Shown here: piece after piece, positions 8,547 to 17,934 of the stretch
Layout of the letters: each line of letters starts with the position of its first letter
How positions within the stretch are numbered: the first letter of the stretch is position 1
Origin: JANXQG01 sp963709175
GTDB taxonomy: Bacteria > Planctomycetota > Planctomycetia > Pirellulales > Thermoguttaceae
Direction of reading: 5' to 3'
DNA: 64,000 nt
NCBI GenBank assembly: GCA_963709175.1
Contig: CAVPVK010000008.1
Coordinates: 62,001 to 126,000, forward strand
Made by a program: the position numbers and the translations under genes
The notes under the pieces: generated by a model
What the model was told of the DNA's origin: nothing
The model's database searches: none
What the model saw: the letters and a program-made list of their open reading frames with translations, nothing else

Positions 8547-11417
8547 ATGCCTGCCAGTCGCCTCGCATGGATAATGGGGATTTGCCTCGGTGTTTCCGGC
8601 GCTATTATGCCGCGGAGCGGGCAAGCGGCGGACGAGGCCCAGCAACGCGCGGCCCTGCGCGATTTCAATGCCGCCGCGGCTTTGCAAAATGCAGGCCTCC
8701 TTGATCGGGCGGCCACAAAATGGGAGGCTCTGATCAGCCAGTATCCTGGCGAATCCCGGCTCGATAGCGCCTATTATTACTTGGGTGTGTGCCAACTGCA
8801 CTGCAAACACTACACGGCGGCAATCGCCACCTTTCAGACGCTGCAGGCCAAGTACCCGGCCTTTCCCAACGGCGAAGGAGTCCAATACAGCCTGGGCATG
8901 GCCCGTTACCAGGCGGCGTTGGAATCGAACCGCCGCGAAGATTTCAAATCGGCCGCCGAGGGCCTCGCGGCTGCCGCCGCCAAGTACCCGCAAGGCAAAC
9001 ACACCGCGTCGGCCCTGTATTATGCGGGCGAAGCAGCCAACTCGGCCGGTGACGCCCAGGCGGCGATAACCGCCTACCAGAAACTCATCGCCAGCTTTCC
9101 CGCCGACCGACTAATAGCAGATGCCTACGACGCCCTGGGCACGACGCAGCAGGAGTCGGGCCGCGATTCCGAGGCGATCGAGACCTTCCGCAAGTTCCTC
9201 GCCGTGCCGTCGCTGGCCAGTCACGAACTGGCTGCGGAAGTGCGACTGCGGCTGGCCCTGTCACTGGCCAAACAGAAGAAATACGCCGAGGCGGAGCCGT
9301 ACTTTGCCGCGGCGGCTGCCGTGACCGGATTCCCGCAGGCCGACCTCGCCTTGCTCCGTCAAGGCCAGTGCCGCATGCACACGGGCAAATCGGCCGAGGC
9401 GGCTGGGCTGCTTGCCGAGTTGCCTAAGCGGTTTCCTCTAAGTCCCTACCAGTCCGAGGCGCGACTAGCGGCCGGCAAGTGCTTCTTTTCCGCCGGCAAG
9501 TTCAACGAGGCAGAGCAAATCCTCGAGCCGCTCGCCGGGCAGTCCGCGCAGGATTCGGCCCGATCGGCCGAAGCCGCCTTTTGGCGGGCGCGGTCGCTGC
9601 TGAAACTATTCAGGCCGCAAGACGCGCTGACCCTGGTCGATAAGAGTTTGGCGACAAGTCCGCCGGCCGATACCAGACCATACCTGGAAATGGCCCGCGC
9701 GGACGCCGTCTATGACCTTCCCGGCCGCCGCCAGGAGGCCCGGACGGCCTATGAACAATTCGCTGCCGCGCATCCCGAGCATGTTCTGGCGCGGCAGGCG
9801 CTATACGCGGCGGCCTCGGCCGCTTTCGACGACAAGGACTATGCCACCGCCCGCCGCCACGCGGAAGCCCTGCTGGGCGACTCGCAGTTCAACGACCAGG
9901 CCTTGCTGCCCGCCGTGTTGTCCATCGCCGCCGAAAGCCAGTTGGCGCCGGGCGGGGATCCAGGCAAGAGCGAGCGGTATTTCCGCCAGGTCGTCGAGCG
10001 ATTCTCCAAGACCGGCTTTGCCGCCCAGGCCAGTTACAAGCTGGGTGAAATCGCCGCGCGACGGAGGCAATATGACGAGGCGATCGCACACTACGAGCAA
10101 TGCCTCAACGTCGCCCCGCAGGGAGATTTTGCCGCGCGGGCTCGGTATGGGCTGGCGGCCGCGGCTTTCGCCAAGGGCGACTATGACAATGCCAGCCGTG
10201 CGATCGAGCGTCTTCAGGCCGGTAATCCGGAACCCGGCCTTGCGGCGCGGGCCCGGTACCTTCGCGGGCTGGTGGGGCAGCGTCAAAAGCAATGGGATGC
10301 CGCGGCCATGGACCTGGAGGCGTGCTTGAACGGCCAACCGCCTGCTGACGAGGCCGCCGATGCCCGCTATGCCTTGGCGCTCTGCCGTATCGCACAAAAG
10401 CGATTGGATCAGGCCGCAGCCGCGTTGGCGACCTTGGTGCGGGACAAGCCCGACTATGCCCACGCCGATCAAGCGTATTACGAATTGGGCCGCGCCGCGC
10501 TCGATGAGAAGCGGATCGACGAGGCGGTCGCTGCCTTCCGCACGCTGGCCGAGAAATTCCCCCTCAGCCCGTTGGCGGCAGAGGCCTGGTTCCGCGTCGC
10601 CCGGGCTCACGAGGAGCGGATGGACCACGCCGCGGCCACCGCGGAGAAAGCCACTGCCCTTACGGCGGCCGCCGAGGCCTACGCGTTGGGTCTGGATAAG
10701 GCCAAGGACGCCGGGCTTCGCGAAAAGCTCGATTACAAGCTGGCCGACATGCGCTTCCGGCAACTGCGGTTCGACGAAGCCGCAACGCTGCTTCAATCGC
10801 AGCTTCGCGACTTTCCCAGCGGCAGCCTTGCCGGGCCGGCCCGCTTCCTCATGGCCGAATGCCACTTCGCTCGCGGCAAATTCGACGAGGCCCTGCCGCT
10901 ATTCGCCAAGGTGGCTGATGAAAAAATCGAAAAGTATCAGGCCCGGGCCCTGTATCGGGCTGGCACCTGCGCGATGAACTTGAAGAAGTGGCCCGAGAGT
11001 CAAAAGTACTTTGAGACCCTCGTGCGGGATTTTTCCCAGTTCGAGCAATTACCGGACGGCCGCTATGGGCTAGCGGTGGCTCTGCAGAACCAGGGCAAGC
11101 TGGCGGAGGCTCGCGACCTTTACCTGGAGGTCGTCAAAGCCACCGAGGGCGAGACGGCAGCCAAGGCCCGCTTCATGCTGGGCGAGATCGCCTTCGGCCA
11201 ACGGAAATACGAGGACGCTATCGAGCAGTATGTGATGGTCACGAGTGGTTATCCCTACGAGCAGTGGCAGGGCCTGGCGGAGTTCGAGATGGGCCGCTGT
11301 TTCGTCTCGTTGGGCAAGCGGCAGAAGGCCATCGAGGCCTTCCAAAGCGTGGTGGGCAAGCACCCACGGCACGCCAAAGCCGAGGACGCCGCGCGGATGC
11401 TAGAAGAGTTGAAATAG
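8547..11417 (+). CDS. Large secreted tetratricopeptide-repeat protein
   Basis: A 956-residue protein made almost entirely of TPR units, with a signal peptide at residues 1-27 (MPASRLAWIMGICLGVSGAI, then cleavage near GQAAD). Repeats of the form A-x-Y-x-L-G-x-x-x-x-x-x-G-x-Y-x-x-A run from about residue 35 to the C-terminus, for example YYYLGVCQLHCKHYTAAIA and YRAGTCAMNLKKWPESQKY. They resemble the TPRs of BamD, YbgF/CpoB and similar envelope scaffolds. Its likely site is the periplasm or cell surface, and its role is protein-protein interaction. No enzymatic domain is visible. The start is supported by AAGGAGA 6 nt upstream. It ends 11 nt before the convergent nitrilase-fold gene. The partner is unknown. 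Confidence 0.85.
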   Translation: MPASRLAWIMGICLGVSGAIMPRSGQAADEAQQRAALRDFNAAAALQNAGLLDRAATKWEALISQYPGESRLDSAYYYLGVCQLHCKHYTAAIATFQTLQAKYPAFPNGEGVQYSLGMARYQAALESNRREDFKSAAEGLAAAAAKYPQGKHTASALYYAGEAANSAGDAQAAITAYQKLIASFPADRLIADAYDALGTTQQESGRDSEAIETFRKFLAVPSLASHELAAEVRLRLALSLAKQKKYAEAEPYFAAAAAVTGFPQADLALLRQGQCRMHTGKSAEAAGLLAELPKRFPLSPYQSEARLAAGKCFFSAGKFNEAEQILEPLAGQSAQDSARSAEAAFWRARSLLKLFRPQDALTLVDKSLATSPPADTRPYLEMARADAVYDLPGRRQEARTAYEQFAAAHPEHVLARQALYAAASAAFDDKDYATARRHAEALLGDSQFNDQALLPAVLSIAAESQLAPGGDPGKSERYFRQVVERFSKTGFAAQASYKLGEIAARRRQYDEAIAHYEQCLNVAPQGDFAARARYGLAAAAFAKGDYDNASRAIERLQAGNPEPGLAARARYLRGLVGQRQKQWDAAAMDLEACLNGQPPADEAADARYALALCRIAQKRLDQAAAALATLVRDKPDYAHADQAYYELGRAALDEKRIDEAVAAFRTLAEKFPLSPLAAEAWFRVARAHEERMDHAAATAEKATALTAAAEAYALGLDKAKDAGLREKLDYKLADMRFRQLRFDEAATLLQSQLRDFPSGSLAGPARFLMAECHFARGKFDEALPLFAKVADEKIEKYQARALYRAGTCAMNLKKWPESQKYFETLVRDFSQFEQLPDGRYGLAVALQNQGKLAEARDLYLEVVKATEGETAAKARFMLGEIAFGQRKYEDAIEQYVMVTSGYPYEQWQGLAEFEMGRCFVSLGKRQKAIEAFQSVVGKHPRHAKAEDAARMLEELK

Positions 11418-11428
11418 CCAACGTCAAT

Positions 11429-12361
11429 TTACCTTGCGGCAGCGCTGCTGACAGGCGCCGCGGCGGGAATGGGAATCTCGCCCACCGCGATCGACTCCGC
11501 GCCCTGCGGCGTGCGCTTGATGATCCGGCCGCGTGCATCGACCATTCCGCCCGTTCCCAGGTTCGTCATATAGTCGTCGCCGCAGTACACTGTGCCCGTG
11601 CGATCGACCCATGCCGAAGGGATTCCCAGCCGTCGTGCGGTGCCGATGTTGATGTCAGAAAGGTCGTGCTCACTGTTGTAAGGGCTGAGGACGTAATCGA
11701 CCTTGCCGCGGAGGGCGTCCAGGTTTGCCGGCAGCATGTTCTCGAAGCAAATCAAAACTGCAAACCGCCCCAACCGCGTGGCATAGATTTCGATCGGGCC
11801 GCCGGGTATCATCTGCGAAGGTTCGTCGCGATACGGCCGATCGCGATCGACCCAGAGGCTGTGCTTGTAGTGCCGGCCGAGGAGTTGGCCGCGATCGTAA
11901 ATCGCCGCCACATTCCGCACTCGGCGGTCGCCCGGCACTTTCTCCAGGTAGCAAACTACGATCATGCAGCCGCCGTCGGCCGAAAGCTTGCGGAACCTGG
12001 CGAGGTGCTCGCTCTTCTGCCCGTCCTCCGCGAATTCGGCCAGCGGCTTTCCGCAGTAGCCGGCGGCAAAGGCCTCCGGCAACAGAATGATGTCGGGCTT
12101 GTATTTCAGGCTGATCTCCGCAAGCCGCAGGGCCCGGGCGTAATTCGATTCCACCATGCCGTCGACGGTGGCGACGGCGACAGCAGCGATCCGCACCGTG
12201 CGAACGGCCGCCGCGGGTTTGCCCGTGGCGACACGCGTTTCCTGCGGCTTCGAACCAGGCGACGGGTCCGCAGCTTGCGCTGCGGTGGGCAACGGACAAG
12301 CCAGTAGTGCGGCAACGGTGCACAGGCCAAGAAAATCGCGAAGTTTATGGGAAGTATTCAT
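11429..12361 (-). CDS. Secreted carbon-nitrogen hydrolase (nitrilase superfamily)
   Basis: A 310-residue enzyme of the nitrilase/amidase fold, which hydrolyses non-peptide C-N bonds through a Glu-Lys-Cys triad. The triad is visible: E96 (LLPEAFAAGY), K166 (GRHYKHSLW) and C205 (VLICFENMLP). The first 30 residues form a signal peptide (LGLCTVAALLACPLPTAAQA), which is unusual because most family members are cytoplasmic, so this one probably works in the periplasm. The domain spans about residues 55-292, near normal length. It is divergent from the next gene; the roughly 180 nt between the two starts holds a small hairpin. The substrate cannot be inferred. Candidates include amidases and apolipoprotein N-acyltransferase-like activities, but no membrane domain is present. 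Confidence 0.82.
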   Translation of the reverse strand: MNTSHKLRDFLGLCTVAALLACPLPTAAQAADPSPGSKPQETRVATGKPAAAVRTVRIAAVAVATVDGMVESNYARALRLAEISLKYKPDIILLPEAFAAGYCGKPLAEFAEDGQKSEHLARFRKLSADGGCMIVVCYLEKVPGDRRVRNVAAIYDRGQLLGRHYKHSLWVDRDRPYRDEPSQMIPGGPIEIYATRLGRFAVLICFENMLPANLDALRGKVDYVLSPYNSEHDLSDINIGTARRLGIPSAWVDRTGTVYCGDDYMTNLGTGGMVDARGRIIKRTPQGAESIAVGEIPIPAAAPVSSAAAR

Positions 12362-12421
12362 AGATGGACTCGAGTTGTGCTTGCTTTCAGATCAAGCTTC
12401 AAGTTTACAACCTTGCCGCCG

Positions 12422-12445
12422 CCCTGGCAAAAAATCATGCCAGGG
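12422..12445. other. Small hairpin between divergent genes
   Basis: CCCTGGCA (12422-12429) pairs perfectly with TGCCAGGG (12438-12445) around an 8-nt A-rich loop. It lies upstream of both divergent genes and could be an operator or part of a leader. A second short palindrome, AGTGTACACT, lies about 30 nt further right. Confidence 0.35.
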
Positions 12446-12543
12446 TTCGCTTGTGCTAGTGATTGGGAGAAACAGTGTACACTATGATCACAAGGAAATC
12501 CTTGATTCGCAACGAAATCCTAGTACCTACGGGAGCCAGGAAC

Positions 12544-14085
12544 ATGGACCATCTCGGGATCCGCAAGAGCCTCACGCAAGGCAACACGAACCGCCGAGGG
12601 GCCGCATTGCCCCTGGCGAGACTGGTAATCTCCTTGCTGGCGTGTGCCTTGGCAAATGCGGGAGAGCCGAAAGATGTGACCCCGCCCGCCAGTAACAAGG
12701 CATCGGCCAAGCCGAGAGCACCGAAATACCTCGTCTTCTGGTATTCCCCTGAGAAAGCCGGGGAACTGGCCGAACGGGTCGGCATGAAGGGCGACGGCAA
12801 GACTCGGCTTCTGGGCTTCGGCCTGCCCCTTTCGACCTATGAATTTGAGGAGCAATTGCCCAGCCTCATTCGCAGGGCATTCGCCGCGGCGCGCGAGCAC
12901 GACATGGCGGTGATGCTGCATTTCGATTTCCATCTCGCTTGGAAGAACCGCCCGGAACTCTGGAACTGGTTCGATCCGCACAAGCCGGGTTACAACCCGA
13001 ACAACAAGTACAACGTCGAGTGGCACGGCTGGGACGGACCGCCGAACAAGGCACGCTACCTGAACTGGGGCGTGCTCGAACGCCTGCCGCCGAACATGTG
13101 CTTTACGAGCAAGAGAATGCGAGCCGAGGTCACGCGGATCGTCTCAAAAGTCATCGGGCCGGTCCTCCGCGAGGAGATTGCGAAACTCAAGGCCGAAGGC
13201 AAGGAAGCCCTCTTTGCGGGAGTGTTGGTCGGTTCGGAGCCAGGCATCGACGACTACTCAAAACCGGATCCCGAGCGTCACGAAGATGATGAAGGAAGAC
13301 GGCGTGCCCGCCGGACCGCTCGGCTACCGGGCACTCCTGGATCGTGGCTTCAGCGCGGACCATCCACCGGACGATTTCCGACAGGCCCTCGCGAACGATC
13401 ATTCAGGAAACCATCGCTTTCTGGTGCGAGCAGTTCGTCGATGCGGGCATCCCCGCGGAGAAGCTCTACCCCCACGTGGCCGCACCCGCGCCCATCGAGA
13501 TGACGAACGCTCCCATCTGGACGGCCTTCAACAAGTATTCCCGGCCCGGCTGGACCACCTATCCGGTCGGGGTTCTCGGGGAGAGCTTCAAACCCATCTA
13601 TGACGAGCTGGAAAAGCACGGAAATCCCGCCTGGGCGGGCGTGGAGGCAAACGCTGGCGTTCCCGGATCCGTCGTGGATTGGGAAACCTACCTCGCCTGG
13701 CACTACAACCACGGCTGCGTTCTCGTGGGCGTGAATACGGGCGCCACAGGCAAGGATCTCCCCAAGCGCCTTCGGGACAGCGCCTTCGGCAAGGAAGCCA
13801 TCGCGGCCTATCGCAAGTTCCTGACGGGACAACCGCTGGCGGAGAAGGCCCTTCTCCATGGATCACCCGCAGTTCCGCATTCAGGCGAAGATGAAGCGGG
13901 TGCGCGCAGGGATTCAGCGTTGGCACAACAGCGGCAAGGACCCCTCGGCGGTGGGCAAGCTCATGGAAGGCGCCCAGCCGCTGGCGAACAGCGGAAAGCT
14001 CGACGAGTTGGAGAAACTCGTGGACCAAGCGCTCGAGATGCTGGGCGAGACCGAGAAAGTGCCCGGCTGCGGACCGAATCAATGA
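12544..14085 (+). pseudogene. Secreted protein of unknown family, broken by three frame shifts
   Basis: I do not recognise the family. The start at 12544 (MDHLGIRKS) follows GGGAGCCAGGAAC, a good ribosome site, and leads a signal peptide (LARLVISLLACALANAGEP). The body is rich in Trp and Tyr: KYLVFWYSPEKAGELAERVG, VMLHFDFHLAWKNRPELWNWF, then GVLVGSEPGIDDYSKPDPE. After a shift near 13273 it continues with SVTKMMKEDGVPAGPLGYRALL, after another near 13396 with IIQETIAFWCEQFVDAGIP, and after a third near 13856 with MDHPQFRIQAKMKRV to the stop. All three shifts are in the same direction, so the last part is back in the original frame. The motifs suggest a TIM-barrel glycosidase-like fold (weak inference). 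Three breaks in 600 nt is more than any other gene here, so true decay is possible. Confidence 0.6.
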
Positions 14086-14140
14086 AAACCGCAGGCTCTT
14101 ACCAGGCCAGTTGCGCCTTTGCCCAGATTTCTTCACGCCG

Positions 14141-15442
14141 CTAGCCGTTGGCCCGACGATGGGAGGCCGGCGGCGGCGGATTGGGCTTCCGCAACGGCCC
14201 GTGGCGCGACGGTTTCTCGGTTTCGTCGAGCCGGGCGATCGTCGTTTCTTCCAATAGCGAAACCATGGCCCGCATCTCCGGCTTGAGATAAACGCCGGCC
14301 TCTTCCTGAGGAACGGCAATCTTCACGCGGACCGGCAACGCCGACCGCACGCGATTGGCCACCGGCATCAACTGCGAGACGACGCCGTCGTACACCCGCT
14401 CGGGAAAGGCCTCGGTGCGGACCTTGCACGGCTGGCCGGGCCTGATCCGGCCGATGTCGCGCTCTTGGATCGCCAGTTCCACCTCCAGTTGCGAAAGATT
14501 GGCAAGCTCGCACAAACTGGATGCCCCCGCGTTGACCATGTCTCCCTCTTCCGCGTTCTTCTTCAAGATCGTCCCGTCGCTGGGGGCGCGGACCATGCAA
14601 CTCTCCAGCCGCCAACGGGCCTTGGTCAGGTCGGCTTCAGCCTCATCGAGCTTGGTATGAGCCGTGGCAATCTTCTCGTGCAGCGAAATCCGCATCAGAC
14701 TCAAGGCGCAGTCCATGGAGCGGAGATGCTGCTCGGCCGCGCGATACTTTGTGCTCGCCGCCTCGAAATCGGCCTTCGAAAGCGCATGCTTGGCGTACAA
14801 TCCGCCGTCGCGCTCGAAATCGCTCTTCCATTGGGCCAGTTCGACTTTGGCGCGATCGATCTCTGCCTCGGACTCTCCGATCTCCTTGGGCTCGCCCGTC
14901 TCGGCCTCCGTAAGCTGCTGCCGGGCCGTTTCCACGGCGGCCTGGGCGCGGAGAAAATCGGCCCGATAATCGACATCTTCCAGTTCCGCCAGTACTTCGC
15001 CTTTTTTCACCCGGTTGCCTTCGAGAATGTGCAGGTTGACGATCATACCGCAGACTTTCGGGCTGATCAGGATCCGCCGCACGGGGAGGATGTAGCCTTG
15101 GGCAGCGAAACCGGCGTCGCCCGGTGCGGTCGCGGCCACGGATTCCGTCGGCGGCGAGATGGGGGTGGTCGCCGCGGTCGGGACCGCTGGAGGCGGTGCG
15201 GCCGCGAGTTCCGGCGCCGGGTGAGTTACTAGCAGGTAGGCCAACGCCACCACCACGCCCGCCAATGCCACCACCACGCCCGCCAGAATGCCAAGCACGG
15301 CCCAAGCCAGCCTCGCGCCGGAATGCCGGCGGGCCAGATACGTCCGCAGGACGCGCGCGGGCGTCCGCTGTTGTCGACTCACCACGAGGTCGCCGTGCGA
15401 CGGCTGCGCACTTTCGATCAAAACAACGCAAGGCTCTTGCAT
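14141..15442 (-). CDS. HlyD-family periplasmic adaptor (membrane fusion protein)
   Basis: About 433 residues; the inner-membrane-anchored adaptor that links a transporter to the outer membrane in efflux or secretion pumps. One transmembrane segment (ARLAWAVLGILAGVVVALAG) contains a tandem AGVVVAL duplication. It is followed by a low-complexity Pro/Ala linker, the biotinyl-lipoyl half (VNLHILEGNRVKKGEVLAEL), a long alpha-hairpin, the second lipoyl half (IVRAPSDGTILKKNAEEGDMV-type, here SDGTILKKNAEEGDMVNAG) and the beta-barrel (LEVELAIQERDIGRIRPGQ). The start is placed at 15442 (MQEPCVVL), with GAGAGGAG upstream. No transporter gene is adjacent. A decayed copy of the same family lies just upstream at 15.8-16.1 kb, so the locus may once have held more parts. 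Confidence 0.85.
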   Translation of the reverse strand: MQEPCVVLIESAQPSHGDLVVSRQQRTPARVLRTYLARRHSGARLAWAVLGILAGVVVALAGVVVALAYLLVTHPAPELAAAPPPAVPTAATTPISPPTESVAATAPGDAGFAAQGYILPVRRILISPKVCGMIVNLHILEGNRVKKGEVLAELEDVDYRADFLRAQAAVETARQQLTEAETGEPKEIGESEAEIDRAKVELAQWKSDFERDGGLYAKHALSKADFEAASTKYRAAEQHLRSMDCALSLMRISLHEKIATAHTKLDEAEADLTKARWRLESCMVRAPSDGTILKKNAEEGDMVNAGASSLCELANLSQLEVELAIQERDIGRIRPGQPCKVRTEAFPERVYDGVVSQLMPVANRVRSALPVRVKIAVPQEEAGVYLKPEMRAMVSLLEETTIARLDETEKPSRHGPLRKPNPPPPASHRRANG

Positions 15443-15826
15443 GTTCACGCGGACTCCTCTCGGTTGTGCGGTCTGTGGATGAACTGCCGAGACGCACCGG
15501 CGAATAAGGAGCTGCGTCAACTGTGTCGTCAATCGTCCTTATTACGTCGTTGTCTCGAATTCATCGAGGGACCGCGTCGTGATGCATGGGGGTACATGAT
15601 CGTCTGGCTAACGCGGATCCTTATGGTTCCCCAAAAGTTCGCGGATTCTACCCCCTGGCGCACCGGCTTTCAAGACGAATCGATCGAAACTGGCGAAGCA
15701 ACGGGAGTTGGGATAATGAGCGAAATTGCGGAAGACTGTAATGGGACAAGTTCGGCGCATGTCAGCCTTTCCAGCTAGCTTGACAAACTGACAGGCTGGA
15801 AATGCTGACGTACCTACGGAAACGCG
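15443..15826. other. Intergenic region with hairpin
   Basis: No gene is seen. GTCAGCCTTTCCAGC (15761-15775) pairs with GCTGGAAATGCTGAC (15795-15809) with one mismatch. The hairpin sits just past the 3' end of the HlyD remnant and could be its terminator, though no T-run follows. Confidence 0.4.
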
Positions 15827-16110
15827 TCAAGGTCCCTTGAGAAAGGAGACCATGGCGGTCATGTCGGGCTTGAGGTAGATTCCCTCTTCCTCGCGCGGCA
15901 CGGTCACCTTGACGCTCCCGGGATAGGCCTCGGTGCGGACCTTGCACTTCGGGCCCGTGGCTACCTTGCTGATGTCGCGCTCTTCGATCGTCAACTCGAC
16001 TTCCAGGCAGCCGTAGGGAGAGACCCCGCTTGTGCAGTCCGGCCGCCTCCTCCGCGGAGGACTCGTACTCGAGCGACGCTGCCGGGCGTGGTCCCTGAAC
16101 ACTTATGGGG
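15827..16110 (-). pseudogene. Decayed HlyD-family C-terminal fragment
   Basis: The last ~60 codons (CLEVELTIEERDISKVATGP, CKVRTEAYPGSVKV, then EEGIYLKPDMTAMVSFLKGP) match the beta-barrel end of the intact adaptor downstream (LEVELAIQERDIGRIRPGQP, CKVRTEAFPERVY, EEAGVYLKPEMRAMVSLLEE). The lipoyl and hairpin domains are absent, and about 20 residues between AYP and VKV are deleted relative to the intact copy. No plausible start precedes it. It looks like the remains of a tandem duplicate. Confidence 0.7.
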
Positions 16111-16303
16111 GTTTTCGGTCTCAACGGCTTGTTGACGTCAATAATCTCTTTGGAGCAGTGATTTCTCCCTATTCCGGGGGATGTTACAAGGCTCGCTTTT
16201 CTTGTCTGAGAAACTTGTTTTTTTAACCATCACCTGTCATAATAGCACGCTCTGCTAGCAAGTTTCCTTCCCCATCCCTCCCACCCATGCAAGAGAAAGT
16301 TCG

Positions 16304-16705
16304 ATGAGCGCAAAGTTTGCTGTTTCCTCCGCAATGGTTTTTCTGGCAGTCGCGGGCATTATCGGTTTCACGGCTTCGCCGGCCATGGCGGTCAAAGAAT
16401 TCAAGGACGCCTTTGCCGCCAAGTATGTCAATTCCGACAGTACCGCAGACAACGATGTGGCCTTGGCCAAGGCTTTCAAACAGGTAAGTTGCGGGGTCTG
16501 CCACGCGAACCCGGATAACAAGAAGATCCGCAACGACTACGGCAAGCAACTTGAAAAGCTGTTGAGCAAGAAAGACAAGAAGAACAAGGCCAAGATCGCG
16601 GCGGCTTTGGAGACCGTTGCCAAGCTGAAGAGCAAGCCGTCGGACCCCCAATCGCCCACCTTTGGCGAGAAGATCGCCAGCGGCAAGTTGCCGGCGGCGA
16701 AGTAA
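16304..16705 (+). CDS. Small secreted monoheme c-type cytochrome
   Basis: A 133-residue protein with a clear signal peptide (MSAKFAVSSAMVFLAVAGII, cleavage after SPAMA) and one heme site, CGVCH, at about residues 62-66, so it is predicted to be a periplasmic electron carrier. The C-terminal half is Lys-rich with a coiled tendency (KLLSKKDKKNKAKIAAALE) and lacks an obvious Met ligand in the usual place, so the sixth heme ligand is unclear. It is alone between the HlyD remnant and the convergent LPS operon. Its electron-transfer partner is unknown; the 14-heme system at 34.6 kb is a speculative candidate. Confidence 0.75.
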   Translation: MSAKFAVSSAMVFLAVAGIIGFTASPAMAVKEFKDAFAAKYVNSDSTADNDVALAKAFKQVSCGVCHANPDNKKIRNDYGKQLEKLLSKKDKKNKAKIAAALETVAKLKSKPSDPQSPTFGEKIASGKLPAAK

Positions 16706-16732
16706 GGGCTGGTCCGAGAATAATCTCTGTGA

Positions 16733-17923
16733 CTACGCGGCGCGGGTAGCGCCGAGGGGCGGCCGGGCATTTGCCCTGGGCGCTTCGCCGCGTTTGGCAA
16801 CAATCAGCTCTTCAAATAAGCGCAGATGCCGCTGGGCGATGGTTCGCCAGTCGAATGACTGGGCGAATTGCTGGGCCGCTCGACCCCACTCGTCCGCGCG
16901 GCAGGGCGAAGTCGCCACAGCCCGGATCGCTTCGGCGAGTTGCCGCGGCGATTCCGGAGGAACGAGCAGCCCGGTCTTTCCTGGCTGGATGAGTTCGGCA
17001 AGGCCGGGCAGTTGCGAGGCGATCACCGGTCGCCCAGCGGCGAGGCTCTCGATCGCCACGACCGGACAACCTTCCCACGTTCGCGAAGGAATAATCGTGC
17101 ACAGGCCGTTCTGCAGCAGCCAGAGTTTTTGCGTGCCCTGCGTCTGACCGACGAAATGCACTTGCGCGGAGATTTCCAGCCGGGCGGCCAGGTTCTCCAG
17201 CGCCGGACGAGCCGGTCCCTTTCCGGCCACGACGAGACGGACGTCAGATTGGCCGCGGAGCAGGGCCATCGCCTCCAGCAGCACGTCAATCCCTTTGCGG
17301 GGATCGAGACGGCCGAGGAAGAGGAGATAGGAATTCGGGCGAATCGTCGGATCTAGGTTTGCAGGCCGCGGCGCCGGCGCGGCGAATTGCCCGACCTCGA
17401 CACCGTTGGGGATGGGCTCGATCCGCCGCAATTCTGCGGAGGCATTGCGAAACATCGCGGCCGTGTAGTCGCTGATGGCCACAGCGGCATCGGCCCGCCC
17501 CAGTGCCAGGCGATAGCGGGAACGGAGAACCGGCTTGCGGTCGTACAGCCCCTGTGGCGCCAAGTCGTCGCCATGGCTGGTGATGACCAGGGGCAGGTGG
17601 CGGACGGCCTCGCAGCACGCCCCCACATATCCAGCGGGGTAGGTCCCGTGGCAATGGACCACGTCGAAGGGATGGGCGTGATGTAGCTTGGCCATCCAGC
17701 GGCCATACCAGGCGACGAACCACCGCGTGGAAAGGAACCGCGGATGCCAGTTCACGGGATAGGGCACAGAAGCCGCGTCGAAGGGGCCCTGCGAACGGCG
17801 CCAGGGCGCGAGGACCACCGGATCGTGACCAAGGGCAAGGAATTGCCGGGCCAGCGCGTCGATGACGACCTCCTGTCCGCCCAACTTCGGCAATGCCGTG
17901 TTGGTGTATAAGCAGATTCGCAT
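16733..17923 (-). CDS. Glycosyltransferase family 4
   Basis: A 396-residue GT-B enzyme, last gene of the LPS-core operon. It starts MRICLYTNTALPKLGGQEVV, the GT4 N-terminal strand and glycine loop. It contains FDVVHCHGTYPAGYVG (acceptor side), FLGRLDPRKGIDVLLEAM (nucleotide-sugar domain) and CPVVAIESLAAGRPVIAS, where the E-x7-E-type region lies. The start at 17923 is 11 nt after the stop of the preceding GT4 gene, consistent with one transcript. A much longer upstream reading frame is open by chance across that gene. The exact sugar donor is unknown; membership of the operon points to LPS or a related glycolipid. Confidence 0.85.
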   Translation of the reverse strand: MRICLYTNTALPKLGGQEVVIDALARQFLALGHDPVVLAPWRRSQGPFDAASVPYPVNWHPRFLSTRWFVAWYGRWMAKLHHAHPFDVVHCHGTYPAGYVGACCEAVRHLPLVITSHGDDLAPQGLYDRKPVLRSRYRLALGRADAAVAISDYTAAMFRNASAELRRIEPIPNGVEVGQFAAPAPRPANLDPTIRPNSYLLFLGRLDPRKGIDVLLEAMALLRGQSDVRLVVAGKGPARPALENLAARLEISAQVHFVGQTQGTQKLWLLQNGLCTIIPSRTWEGCPVVAIESLAAGRPVIASQLPGLAELIQPGKTGLLVPPESPRQLAEAIRAVATSPCRADEWGRAAQQFAQSFDWRTIAQRHLRLFEELIVAKRGEAPRANARPPLGATRAA

Positions 17924-17934
17924 GCTACGGTTCC

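Noticed and set aside
13200..13900. Programmed frameshifting in the secreted protein gene
   Set aside because: Three shifts without slippery heptamers or a common motif; sequence error or decay is simpler.
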